Made by a program: the position numbers and the translations under genes. From a virus: a DNA stretch of 32,748 nt. Location: positions 1-32,748 of the IMG/VR virus record IMGVR_UViG_3300028025_004780; one strand, 5' to 3'. Under the pieces are notes generated by a model. It made no database searches and was not told where the DNA came from. It saw nothing but the letters and a program-made list of their open reading frames with translations. This document shows positions 11,544 to 18,713 of this stretch, one piece after another. Position 1 is the first letter of the stretch, and every line of letters starts with the position of its first letter.

Positions 11544-11569
11544 CCTGGGTTGCCACTCTTTCCATACTC
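11544..11569 (+). repeat. Terminator-linked intergenic element, copy 10
   Basis: CCTGGG, TTGCCAC, then TCTTTCCATACT. It runs straight into TATAAT (11570-11575), the -10 of the terminase gene, and so covers the -35 region. Confidence 0.85.
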
Positions 11570-11575
11570 TATAAT
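11570..11575 (+). promoter_or_regulatory. -10 box of a leaderless terminase promoter
   Basis: A consensus TATAAT ends 7 bases before ATG 11582, so the transcript should begin at the start codon. No -35 hexamer is seen at 16-18 bp; the repeated element occupies that place. Confidence 0.7.
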
Positions 11576-11581
11576 TGAGGC

Positions 11582-12973
11582 ATGGCTAAATCTATAATGG
11601 AACTCCTCGCTCAGTTGTCTGAAGAAGAGCGTGCCCTAGCACTTGCTGGAATGGATGCGGATACTCTCCTCTGGGACTGGTCCGTGTGGGGAAGACCTGA
11701 ACAGCAAGCACCTGAGGGTGATTGGGCTGTCTGGATGTATCTGGGTGGTCGTGGTGCTGGTAAGACCCGTGCTGCTGCCGAGTGGGTTAGAGAGCAAGCC
11801 AAATACACAACCACTGGACAGAGACGCTTTGCCTTGGTTGCTAGAACTGCTGCCGATGTGCGAGATGTTATCGTCGAGGGCGAGTCTGGAATCTTGAATG
11901 TTTCTCCACCGAGTGAGAGACCACTTTACGAACCATCGAAGCGTCGTCTTACTTGGCCGAATGGAAATACTGCTACCTGTTTCACTGCCGATGAGCCTGA
12001 CTCACTTCGTGGTCCTCAGTTCACTCACGCTTGGGGCGATGAGATTGCTGCTTGGCGTCAGACACCTGATGCTGCTGGTATGACTGCGTTTGATAACTTG
12101 CGTGTTGGAACTCGTCTGGGTTCTAATCCACAGATTATGGTTACCACTACACCTAAGCGTGTGCCTCTCCTATACAAGTTGATTGAGGAAAGTAAGAATA
12201 CGGGTCGTGTTGTAATCACTCGCGGTTCAACTATGGACAACTCAGGCAACTTGTCTGGTGCTTACCTTGAAGCCATCACGGGTGTTTATGCTGGAACGCG
12301 TCTTGCTCAACAGGAACTCTATGGTGAGATGCTAGATGCTGTCGAGGGTGCGTTGTGGACAGATGAGTTGATTGAGAAGAATAGAGAGAACGCTCTACCT
12401 TTCAATACACCTCTTCGTTGTATTGGCGTTGACCCATCAGTAGCAGAGAATCCAAGAGATGAGTGTGGAATTGTTGTAGTCGCATCAACTGGTGAGCGTG
12501 ATTTGTATAAGCGTCAGTCTTGGGTTCTTGAAGACGCAAGCGTGCTTGGCTCTCCTGAAGTGTGGGCTAACAAAGTTGTAGCAATGGCTCGTAAGTGGGG
12601 TTGCCCTGTAATCGCTGAAGTAAACCAAGGTGGTGCTCTGGTTCGTAATGCTATCAACGCCATTGACCCGACTATCAAAGTCCTTGAGGTTCACTCTAAG
12701 TATGGGAAGCAACTGCGTGCTGAGCCTGTTACTCTTGCTTATGAGCAGGGTCGTGTTCACCACATTGGATACCTTGCGGACCTTGAGTCTCAGATGCTTA
12801 GTTGGATACCAGGTGAGGGTAAGTCCCCTGACCGAGTAGATGCATTGGTTCACGCTCTTACGGCTCTACTTATCAAACCACCCGCTGGGTTCGTAGGCGG
12901 TAAGTTGACAGCCAAGTCTATGGCTAGTCGCCGAATCCCTGAAGCCAAGACTGGCTTCCTTAGATTGAGATAA
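11582..12973 (+). CDS. terL: Terminase large subunit
   Basis: The 463-aa product begins MAKSIMELLAQL. Walker A GGRGAGKT (residues 55-62, Lys61) and Walker B ending in WGDE (Asp153, Glu154) form the packaging ATPase. The C-terminal RNase-H-like nuclease shows GVDPS (Asp284), AEVNQGG (Glu346) and DRVDAL (Asp417, Asp420) as metal ligands. The length is normal for the family. The motor cuts concatemeric DNA and pumps it into the prohead through the portal encoded at 15683. The start appears leaderless. The gap between terminase and portal, holding a minus-strand gene and 830 bp of non-coding DNA, is unusual. Confidence 0.97.
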   Translation: MAKSIMELLAQLSEEERALALAGMDADTLLWDWSVWGRPEQQAPEGDWAVWMYLGGRGAGKTRAAAEWVREQAKYTTTGQRRFALVARTAADVRDVIVEGESGILNVSPPSERPLYEPSKRRLTWPNGNTATCFTADEPDSLRGPQFTHAWGDEIAAWRQTPDAAGMTAFDNLRVGTRLGSNPQIMVTTTPKRVPLLYKLIEESKNTGRVVITRGSTMDNSGNLSGAYLEAITGVYAGTRLAQQELYGEMLDAVEGALWTDELIEKNRENALPFNTPLRCIGVDPSVAENPRDECGIVVVASTGERDLYKRQSWVLEDASVLGSPEVWANKVVAMARKWGCPVIAEVNQGGALVRNAINAIDPTIKVLEVHSKYGKQLRAEPVTLAYEQGRVHHIGYLADLESQMLSWIPGEGKSPDRVDALVHALTALLIKPPAGFVGGKLTAKSMASRRIPEAKTGFLRLR

Positions 12974-12980
12974 AGAAAAT

Positions 12981-13008
12981 CCCCCTGCCTTTCGACAAGG
13001 GGTCTTTC
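12981..13008. terminator. Terminator between convergent genes
   Basis: CCCCCTG pairs imperfectly with CAAGGGG across CCTTTCGA. T-rich sequence on the right and A-rich sequence on the left allow it to work on both strands, ending terL and the phosphatase gene. Confidence 0.75.
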
Positions 13009-13572
13009 TTAGTTTCTCCAGATGGCGAGTTGCTCGTCGTCTAGTCCTACTAGCCAACGCACGAAGTGAGCGTTGCATAGAACTGCGTGGCTTCTCTTCT
13101 CACGCATCAGTGTGATTGCTTCTGCTGGTGAGTAGCCATCACGAATCAACACGAGTGCCATAACAATGCCACTGCGGTTGAGTCCTGCTTGGCAACGAAT
13201 CAGAACTTTCTTGCCGTTCTTCCAATCGCCGTGAGCCATCTTGACAATGTCAAGTAGGTCAATGGTTGGGTCGAAGTCAGACATCTGGCTGTCGTAGAAT
13301 CCAAAGCGTAGTTCCTTTACAAACCACTGAACTGGCTCAGCATCTGCGTAGAGAGTGTAGACAGAGTCAAACACTTCCTTGCTAATCTGGCGTGAGTTCT
13401 TTGGTGCGGAAGAGTGCCACTCATCTGAAGCCCAGTGGTCTAGTGTTCCACCTTGCCATAGGTTAGGTAGTGTCTCTGACCATAGGTCTCTTGGCATCAC
13501 AGGGTGAACAGGTCTGGTCAACTCTTCAAGACTTAGTGCCTTGCGGACTGCGTTCTCATTTGTAGTTGTCAT
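13009..13572 (-). CDS. Dual-specificity/tyrosine phosphatase-like protein
   Basis: The 187-aa product begins MTTTNENAVRKAL, with AAAGGAG 9 bases before its ATG on the minus strand. The phosphatase P-loop IRCQAGLNRSG (Cys127 nucleophile, Arg133) matches CX5R(S/T)G. The residue before Cys is Arg rather than the usual His, which may alter the pKa of the nucleophile. DSQMSDFDP (about residues 93-101) could carry the general acid Asp, and NLWQGG fits the family's N-terminal strand. It could dephosphorylate Tyr/Ser/Thr residues or RNA 5' ends in the host. It is the only minus-strand gene in the window, with its own promoter. Confidence 0.88.
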   Translation of the reverse strand: MTTTNENAVRKALSLEELTRPVHPVMPRDLWSETLPNLWQGGTLDHWASDEWHSSAPKNSRQISKEVFDSVYTLYADAEPVQWFVKELRFGFYDSQMSDFDPTIDLLDIVKMAHGDWKNGKKVLIRCQAGLNRSGIVMALVLIRDGYSPAEAITLMREKRSHAVLCNAHFVRWLVGLDDEQLAIWRN

Positions 13573-13616
13573 TTCTCATCACTCCTTTCATTTTGTCTTT
13601 TTGTAGTGATGTATCT

Positions 13617-13645
13617 ATTATCTAGCATTGATACTAGATTGTCAA
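13617..13645 (-). promoter_or_regulatory. Promoter of the phosphatase gene
   Basis: On the minus strand TTGACA (13645-13640), an exact 17-bp spacer, then GATAAT (13622-13617). It is close to consensus. Confidence 0.9.
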
Positions 13646-14477
13646 GTCCGATTTGAACTTTCTTTTTGTTTCTTTGGCTATGCGGATAGCCCTACTTATA
13701 ATCTTAGTGCTTGCCGTTGGCTTTGTCAAGTATTATAACCTGTTTCACGGGTAATTTATTCCCCGATACGGGCTTGCGGTGAACACGGGTGCTCTTGGCT
13801 TCCAACTATGCTCTTGAAACCTGAACTCTGCTATTTCTTATGCTTTATTCGTGGTTTATGGTCTAAGTCTATCACCTAGAGCACCCAAATGTCAAATCCT
13901 ATCGGTAGTGGCGTGTTGTCAGGTGCTTTGCTATCGGAAAGGTTGATGCGGTCAAGCCCGTCTGTGAATTGACAACTCTTTGATGCTCGGCATCGAACTA
14001 GGGGTGATGCTGAGTCTTCGGCATCGGCTGTCGGCTCACCCGAAGGTTTGTAGCATAGGGACAGGCACTATCTACTAAAAACCCACCAACCTGCCCCTAG
14101 AGCACTTCCTAGGCGGCTAGTAGATAAGTCTTTAGAAGCACCTCTAGAGCACAAATAAGTATCTAGGAACTATCAACAGGCTTGTAGGAAGTGCTCATAA
14201 GTAGTCGATAAGTCAAACTATGTCTAAGAAAGTCTTAAAGAAGTCAAAAGAGCCGCCAAAAAAGCCTCTAAGACGGCAAAAAAACGGCACTTTTTCGGCA
14301 TTTTTTAGGAAACAAATTCGAGAGACCTCAAATGTAACGGTTCCCGACTCAGCCACCAAAGGCAAAAAACGATAATGTATCGAAATTCTCCGTCAGTAAT
14401 AAGTATTTATCGCATAAGGGGGGTCCCGGATTTTTCTAAAAAATCGCCTCTAGTACAGATGCTAAAATAAATACATT
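13646..14477. other. Gene-free repeat-rich region, possible origin or regulatory locus
   Basis: About 830 bp without a convincing gene or tRNA. It contains more minus-strand TTGACA boxes (13724-13729 with TAAGAT at 17 bp; 13890-13895 with TAGACT at 18 bp) and two GATGC...GCATC hairpins (13982-13994, 14005-14024). CTAGAGCAC occurs three times (about 13877, 14098, 14153). A perfect 12-bp inverted pair lies at 14100-14111 and 14185-14196, and the direct repeat TAGTMGATAAGTC occurs at 14118 and 14202. A purine-rich tract of CGGCA units with A/T runs spans 14240-14310, and CGATA-ATG-TATCG sits near 14370. Candidates are a replication origin, a packaging site, or a transcribed regulatory RNA. Confidence 0.55.
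14100..14196. repeat. 12-bp inverted repeat with internal direct repeats
   Basis: GAGCACTTCCTA at 14100-14111 is the exact reverse complement of TAGGAAGTGCTC at 14185-14196. The enclosed stretch carries CTAGAGCAC and the first of two GATAAGTC-ending direct repeats. The arms are 73 bases apart, too far for a terminator. Confidence 0.75.
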
Positions 14478-14999
14478 ATGGAGAACAGAGAATATGCCCG
14501 TGAAGTTCCCTTGTCCGATGACGAGGTTAGTTTTCTTAGGACCGTCGGTAAGAAGCAACGCTACTACCGTGCCCGCCAACTCTTCGACGCAGGTTGGACA
14601 CTTCAAGCAATAGGCAACGCGTTTGAGCCAGCACAGAAAAGGTCGACGGTCCAATACTGGACAGCACAAGGCGACCCCAAGTACGCAACCATCAGACCAG
14701 TGCCATCTCCTTGGGGCGGGTTCGTCGACGCCCCTATGCCAAAACCCCCTAAGGGTTATCAGCCCAAGAAACCTAAGTCGCCAGGTATTCCTTTAGAGAC
14801 ACAAGAGCGTCTACGCTACTTAGCCCCCTTAGCCCGCTATTATAGAAGTGGTATGGCGTCGACATCCCTAAATGGTTCAGCCAACGAAGAGATGAACGAG
14901 ATAGTATTGGACCTATACAATAAAAATGTAAAGATTGCCGAGATTGCTCAAGCAGCGGGCGTCACAAGTAGAGCAATTGCTCGCAGATTAGGAAAATAG
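14478..14999 (+). CDS. Double helix-turn-helix DNA-binding protein
   Basis: The 173-aa product begins MENREYAREVPL. Residues about 39-61 (GWTLQAIGNAF...STVQYW) form one HTH and 149-171 (NVKIAEIAQAAGVTSRAIARRL) a second. A Pro/Lys-rich linker (PMPKPPKGYQPKKPKSPG, residues 87-104) separates them. The plan equals that of the 10624 protein, so the two may be distant paralogues. It starts the structural-gene run and may be the small terminase subunit or a late regulator. There is no ribosome site, and TAAAAT lies 9 bases before the ATG. Confidence 0.78.
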   Translation: MENREYAREVPLSDDEVSFLRTVGKKQRYYRARQLFDAGWTLQAIGNAFEPAQKRSTVQYWTAQGDPKYATIRPVPSPWGGFVDAPMPKPPKGYQPKKPKSPGIPLETQERLRYLAPLARYYRSGMASTSLNGSANEEMNEIVLDLYNKNVKIAEIAQAAGVTSRAIARRLGK

Positions 15000-15001
15000 A
15001 A

Positions 15002-15379
15002 ATGCGAATAGTTCACGATGTTTTCCCTTGCCACTTGAGCGTTGCCCCTGCGGACTACTCAGAGGACTTTACATCTATCAGGTCTAAAGGAAATCCAGAC
15101 GGAGTTTTCTATCGCGACATCACTAGGGTTGTGTTGGTTGAAGATGAAACAGGTTTGACCATTTGGGTTGCTCAAGACGCACCTAGTGGACCTCAGATTA
15201 TTTTCCAAGAGCGTCTAGCAGAGTTCATCAAGGCAGATAAGCCAGAACAAGACGCACACGCTAAGACCGTCAGCGGAAAGATACTTGCGTTTTCCAAAGA
15301 CAATAATTGTGGCTGTGGCTCTAGGCTCAAGAGTTGGAACCCGTACCGCACACTTCACTCAATAAAGGACACATTTTGA
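15002..15379 (+). CDS. 125-aa protein with C-terminal CGCG motif
   Basis: The product begins MRIVHDVFPCHLSV and ends CGCGSRLKSWNPYRTLHSIKDTF. A central beta-rich part (DITRVVLVEDETGLTIWVAQ) precedes a helix and the Cys motif. From memory, small proteins ending 'C-G-C-G-S-R-L-x-S-W' precede portal genes in actinobacterial phages, but I cannot give a function. Its TGA stop overlaps the TTG start of the next gene. Confidence 0.75.
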   Translation: MRIVHDVFPCHLSVAPADYSEDFTSIRSKGNPDGVFYRDITRVVLVEDETGLTIWVAQDAPSGPQIIFQERLAEFIKADKPEQDAHAKTVSGKILAFSKDNNCGCGSRLKSWNPYRTLHSIKDTF

Positions 15380-15666
15380 ACATTGACCTACTAGGTTTTA
15401 TTATATTGTCGCTTGCGACCTTTCGTATCACGAGGTTATTCACCACTGATTACATTTTTGAGTGGCTACGAAATGGCATATGGAAGAAGTTTCCACCACA
15501 CACTTGGCTAGGTTATCTATTCACTTGTGATTGGTGTTTTAGTATTTGGGTAGCATCGGGTATTGCGATTTGCTATACAATAGTTCCTATGGCAACCACC
15601 ATAGTTGCACTTCCGTTCGCATTGTCGGCGGTTGCCTCTCTAATTTCCAAGCGTCTAGACGACTAG
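15376..15666 (+). CDS. DUF1360-like membrane protein
   Basis: I start at TTG 15376 because AAAGGAC (15364-15370) lies 5 bases upstream. The in-frame ATG at 15334 would overlap the previous gene by 46 bases. The 96-aa product contains SLATFRITRLFTTD, GYLFTCDWCFSIWVA and two or three membrane segments. That matches the DUF1360 pattern of 'A-x-F-R-x-x-R-L-x-x-x-D ... C-x-x-C-x-S-x-W', common in Gram-positive and actinobacterial phages near portal genes. Role unknown. Confidence 0.8.
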   Translation: MNIDLLGFIILSLATFRITRLFTTDYIFEWLRNGIWKKFPPHTWLGYLFTCDWCFSIWVASGIAICYTIVPMATTIVALPFALSAVASLISKRLDD

Positions 15667-15682
15667 CAGTAGGAGAAATAAC

Positions 15683-17503
15683 TTGGGCGTTTTTAGGCGT
15701 GAGAATCCAGCATCAACACCTCGACCAGTACAGTCTGGTCTGAGAGCGTCTGCTCCTGTATCAAACACGCTCCCTGCTAACTCTGTCTTCTTGAAGCCAG
15801 TGCCAAACGCTGCGTCTCCAGTTGCCTATAACGCTCCAAGAGCGTTGACCGCTGCTGCTACCCAAATGAAGATTGGCGACAAGTCTGAAGCCGAACAATT
15901 CAAGAACCGCAGGTCAGCAGCCTCGTCTGCTTGGCAACAAGAAGCGTGGGAATACTACGACGCTATTGGAGAAGTAAAGTATGCGTTTAACCTTGTTGCT
16001 TCTGTTGTTTCTCGTATTCGTCTTTATCCTGCCGTAGTTTCTAACCCTGCCGAATCTCCTAGCCCAATTAGAAATGTCGAGGCTTACGACCAGCGTCTAG
16101 TTGCCGCAGCCGAGCGTGCTCTTCAGCGTCTTGACTCTGCTTATGGTGGTCAGGCTGGACTTTTACGAGACGCAGCACTGAACCTACAAGTTACAGGCGA
16201 GTGCTACCTAAGCCAAATTCCTCAACGCCCGTCAGACGGTACTCCAGAGTCTTGGGATATTCGTTCCGTTGACGAGATTAGCGTTGACAGCCGTGGCAAC
16301 ATTGTTATTTCCCCTAGACGCGAACTAAAGACTGCTGGTGGCGGTTCTCAAAAGGGCGTATACCTACTTCCTAAGGGTTCGTTTATCGGTCGCATTTGGA
16401 AGTCTCACCCTCGCTTCTCTGAAGAAGCCGATTCTTCAATGCGTGGAATCCTTGACCTCTGTGCCGAACTACTTCTTCTAAACCGTACTTTCCGTGCGAC
16501 TGCGCGTTCCAGACTGAACGCTGGCGCTCTCTATCTACCAGACGGTCTTTCCGTTGCTGCTAACCCAGACCCAGACTTCCCCTACTCAGACGAAGATGGT
16601 ATCTACAACGCACCTACTCCAGAGGAGTTGGAAGACGAATTTGAAGACCAGTTGATGGATGCTATGACCACACCTATCAAAGACGAGGACTCAGCGTCAG
16701 CCGTAGTTCCTTTGATTATTCGTGGTCCAGCAGAACTCGGCGACAAAATCAAGCAGTTCAAGTTTGAGCGTTCGTTTGACCCGATGCTAGCAGCCCGTGC
16801 TGACCGCGTGCTTGAGCGTATTATGCAGGGTCTAGATGTCCCTAAGGACATTGTTTCTGGTCTAGCAAATGTGAAGTACTCAAACGCACTTCAGATTGAC
16901 GAGTCGCTATACAAGGCTCATATTGAGCCTCTTATGCTCTTGATTGCCGACGCACTCACAATCGTCTACCTACGCCCATACCTACTTGCTAACGGATTTA
17001 CCGAGCCAGAAGTTGAGCGCATTGTTGTTTGGTATGACCCATCACAGGTTGCCACTCGTAATGACCGTGCGGCAGACGCCGATATGGGATTCGACAAGAT
17101 GGCTATCTCTTACGAGACTTGGCGTCGTACTCACGGATTCTCTGAGGCAGAGGCACCAAGCCCTACCGAAATCACATTGCGTATGTTGATTGAAAAGGGA
17201 ATGATTACTCCAGAACTTACGGAAGCAATGCTTGGCGTTGTCGCTCCAGATGTTATGGAGAAGATTCGTGGCGCGGCACAGGCAGCAAGCCCAGCCCCAG
17301 TCCCAGAAGACGCTCTACAGGCTCTTCAGGGAGAGCAACCAGCAGAGGGTGGAGAAGCACCAGCACCTGAAGCCAGCGAGCCACCAGCCTTGGCTGAGCC
17401 TACCGCTACTCCAGCAGAGGCTACTCCAGCACAAGAACCAGCCCCAATCACTCCGTCAGACGCTACCCCGCCTTTGGCTGAACCTACCCCACCTCAAGGA
17501 TAA
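15683..17503 (+). CDS. Portal protein
   Basis: The start is TTG 15683 with AGGAGA at 15671-15676. The 606-aa product begins MGVFRRENPAST. The fold-defining stretches of a tailed-phage portal are visible: EYYDAIGEVKYAFNLVASVV, a stem/clip region with NLQVTGECYL, RIWKSHPRF, and a long C-terminal helical part (ADRVLERIMQGLDVPKDIVSG...YSNALQIDESLYKAHIEPL). The last 60 residues or so are low-complexity Pro/Ala/Glu. It forms the dodecameric ring through which terminase pumps DNA. Its stop lies 2 bases before the Dps-like gene. Confidence 0.93.
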   Translation: MGVFRRENPASTPRPVQSGLRASAPVSNTLPANSVFLKPVPNAASPVAYNAPRALTAAATQMKIGDKSEAEQFKNRRSAASSAWQQEAWEYYDAIGEVKYAFNLVASVVSRIRLYPAVVSNPAESPSPIRNVEAYDQRLVAAAERALQRLDSAYGGQAGLLRDAALNLQVTGECYLSQIPQRPSDGTPESWDIRSVDEISVDSRGNIVISPRRELKTAGGGSQKGVYLLPKGSFIGRIWKSHPRFSEEADSSMRGILDLCAELLLLNRTFRATARSRLNAGALYLPDGLSVAANPDPDFPYSDEDGIYNAPTPEELEDEFEDQLMDAMTTPIKDEDSASAVVPLIIRGPAELGDKIKQFKFERSFDPMLAARADRVLERIMQGLDVPKDIVSGLANVKYSNALQIDESLYKAHIEPLMLLIADALTIVYLRPYLLANGFTEPEVERIVVWYDPSQVATRNDRAADADMGFDKMAISYETWRRTHGFSEAEAPSPTEITLRMLIEKGMITPELTEAMLGVVAPDVMEKIRGAAQAASPAPVPEDALQALQGEQPAEGGEAPAPEASEPPALAEPTATPAEATPAQEPAPITPSDATPPLAEPTPPQG

Positions 17504-17505
17504 TA

Positions 17506-17985
17506 ATGAAAAAGAAACTAGCAGAGATGTTGTCGGTTCTATTGGCTGACACCGTAAACTACCGAGCACTTGCTCACGGCTATCACTGGAATGTAAAGGG
17601 ACCAGAATTCCACCACTTCCACGAAATCTTTGCCGACTTGTACAAAGACGCAGACGGTGCTATTGACCCGCTAGCAGAGGGAATCCGCAAGTTGGGCTAT
17701 GACGCTCCTTTCACATTGGGAGACTTCATCTCGCTAAGCGACTTGGAGACCAACCCTGTAACTAATGGCGACCCTATTGCTATGAGTTCTAGCCTCTACC
17801 AAGTCAACTGCGACATCCGCGAAAAACTAGACGCTACTTTCAAGTGCGCTAATGACTGCAACGAGCAGGGTATTGCTAATTTCCTAGCAGAGCGTATCGA
17901 CAAGCACTCCGAGGTTTGTTGGCAACTAGGCACTGTAATTGGTGCTGACAAGACATCAGTTTCAATTCTTAACTTCGAGGAGTAA
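17506..17985 (+). CDS. Dps-family ferritin-like protein
   Basis: The 159-aa product begins MKKKLAEMLSVLLA and contains ALAHGYHWNVKGPEFHHFHEIF followed by DPLAEGIRKLG. His27, His39, Asp54 and Glu58 stand at the same spacing as E. coli Dps His51, His63, Asp78 and Glu82, so the inter-subunit ferroxidase site looks intact. The Asp67 equivalent is Ala43, with Asp44 next to it. Dps oxidises Fe(II) with peroxide and often coats DNA. The start is 2 bases after the portal stop, and the next gene follows closely, so it is co-expressed with head genes. It may protect DNA during infection or be a virion component. Confidence 0.92.
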   Translation: MKKKLAEMLSVLLADTVNYRALAHGYHWNVKGPEFHHFHEIFADLYKDADGAIDPLAEGIRKLGYDAPFTLGDFISLSDLETNPVTNGDPIAMSSSLYQVNCDIREKLDATFKCANDCNEQGIANFLAERIDKHSEVCWQLGTVIGADKTSVSILNFEE

Positions 17986-17987
17986 AA

Positions 17988-18590
17988 GTGGAAGATAACC
18001 AAGACTTTCTAAATGACGACACCTCTAGCATTTCCGAGGCTATGTCTGTCTATGACGATTCACCTGCGTTGGAATCCTTCTATGTAAAGAAAAACAAAAT
18101 CAATTTATCTGGCGAGGTTCTTTCTCTAGTAGCGTCTGCCAATGAGACAGTCCCTGTCGACAGACAGATTGGTAGATACGAAGCCATCACTGTTCTACAG
18201 CGTAGCCTTGAGAAAACTCTTATCAACTTTGCTAATCCAAATCAGCGTGCGTTTGTTGCTATGAGAGAAGTTGCTGATTATGTAAATATGGCAACGACTG
18301 GTGCTAAGCCTAAGGTTGCTGGAGAGCACACAGACCTACTGCCAGTTGGACACCCGCTATCTACTAGAGCCAATGAGTACTCGGCTGAAGATGTTATGGA
18401 ATTCAAAGCGGAGTGGGTTGCTGCTGACCCAAGAATTGCTGAAGAGTTTAGACCTCTAGTTGCGTCTGCTTACAAGACCAACACCAACAGCCTAGAGCGC
18501 GAATATGTACTGGCAAAACTTGAAGCAACATCGCCAGTAGATGTACCTAGAGATGTAGTTCTAGGACTAGCAACAGACCAGTCGTTCTAA
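17988..18590 (+). CDS. 200-aa protein of the head cluster, unknown
   Basis: GTG 17988 is preceded by GAGGAG (17978-17983), which overlaps the upstream stop. The product begins MEDNQDFLNDDTSSI. An acidic, disordered N-terminus is followed by a helical domain (EAITVLQRSLEKTLINFANPNQR) and a final part with VDVPRDVVLGLATDQSF. The phrase 'V-P-R-D-V-V-L-G-L' recalls the portal's VPKDIVSGL, which may be coincidence. The position suggests a virion or assembly protein. Confidence 0.75.
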   Translation: MEDNQDFLNDDTSSISEAMSVYDDSPALESFYVKKNKINLSGEVLSLVASANETVPVDRQIGRYEAITVLQRSLEKTLINFANPNQRAFVAMREVADYVNMATTGAKPKVAGEHTDLLPVGHPLSTRANEYSAEDVMEFKAEWVAADPRIAEEFRPLVASAYKTNTNSLEREYVLAKLEATSPVDVPRDVVLGLATDQSF

Positions 18591-18605
18591 ATCACACTAC
18601 AGATT

Positions 18606-18617
18606 TTTATTGTAGAA
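18606..18617 (+). promoter_or_regulatory. Late-region repeated leader motif, copy 1
   Basis: TTTATTGTAGAA occurs here and at 30530-30541, the only two larger gaps in the structural run. A similar ATTATTGTAATAA lies at 18661-18673. It may contain a -10 (TAGAAT at 18613-18618) or be a processing or operator site. Confidence 0.5.
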
Positions 18618-18713
18618 TAGACATACCTACAGAGAATAGTCTGATAGACGCGCTGCTAGAATTATTGTAATAAATAGCGGCTCCTTTACAGGCAGTTACC
18701 AGGAGAAATTTTA

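Noticed and set aside
1555-11569. Reading the ten-copy element as classic mycobacteriophage stoperators
   Set aside because: The L5-type stoperator is GGTGGMTGTCAAG in one orientation relative to transcription. Here only a loose GGYKG resemblance exists, and both orientations occur.
13982-14024. The paired GATGC...GCATC hairpins as a CRISPR array or terminators
   Set aside because: There are only two copies without regular spacers or T runs, so neither interpretation fits.
14419-14435. GGGGGGTCCCGG as a cos overhang site
   Set aside because: A G-rich stretch alone does not show a cohesive end. There is no second end or read-end information in the window.
13646-14477. A tRNA gene in the gene-free region
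   Set aside because: No T-arm (GGTTCRANYCC-like) plus matching acceptor stem was found on either strand.
14436-14669. Minus-strand 77-codon frame opposite the HTH gene at 14478
   Set aside because: It has no ribosome site and overlaps a clear double-HTH coding frame.
17506-17985. The Dps gene as host contamination or an assembly error
   Set aside because: It is 2 bases from the portal stop and 2 bases from the next start, with the same base composition as its neighbours.
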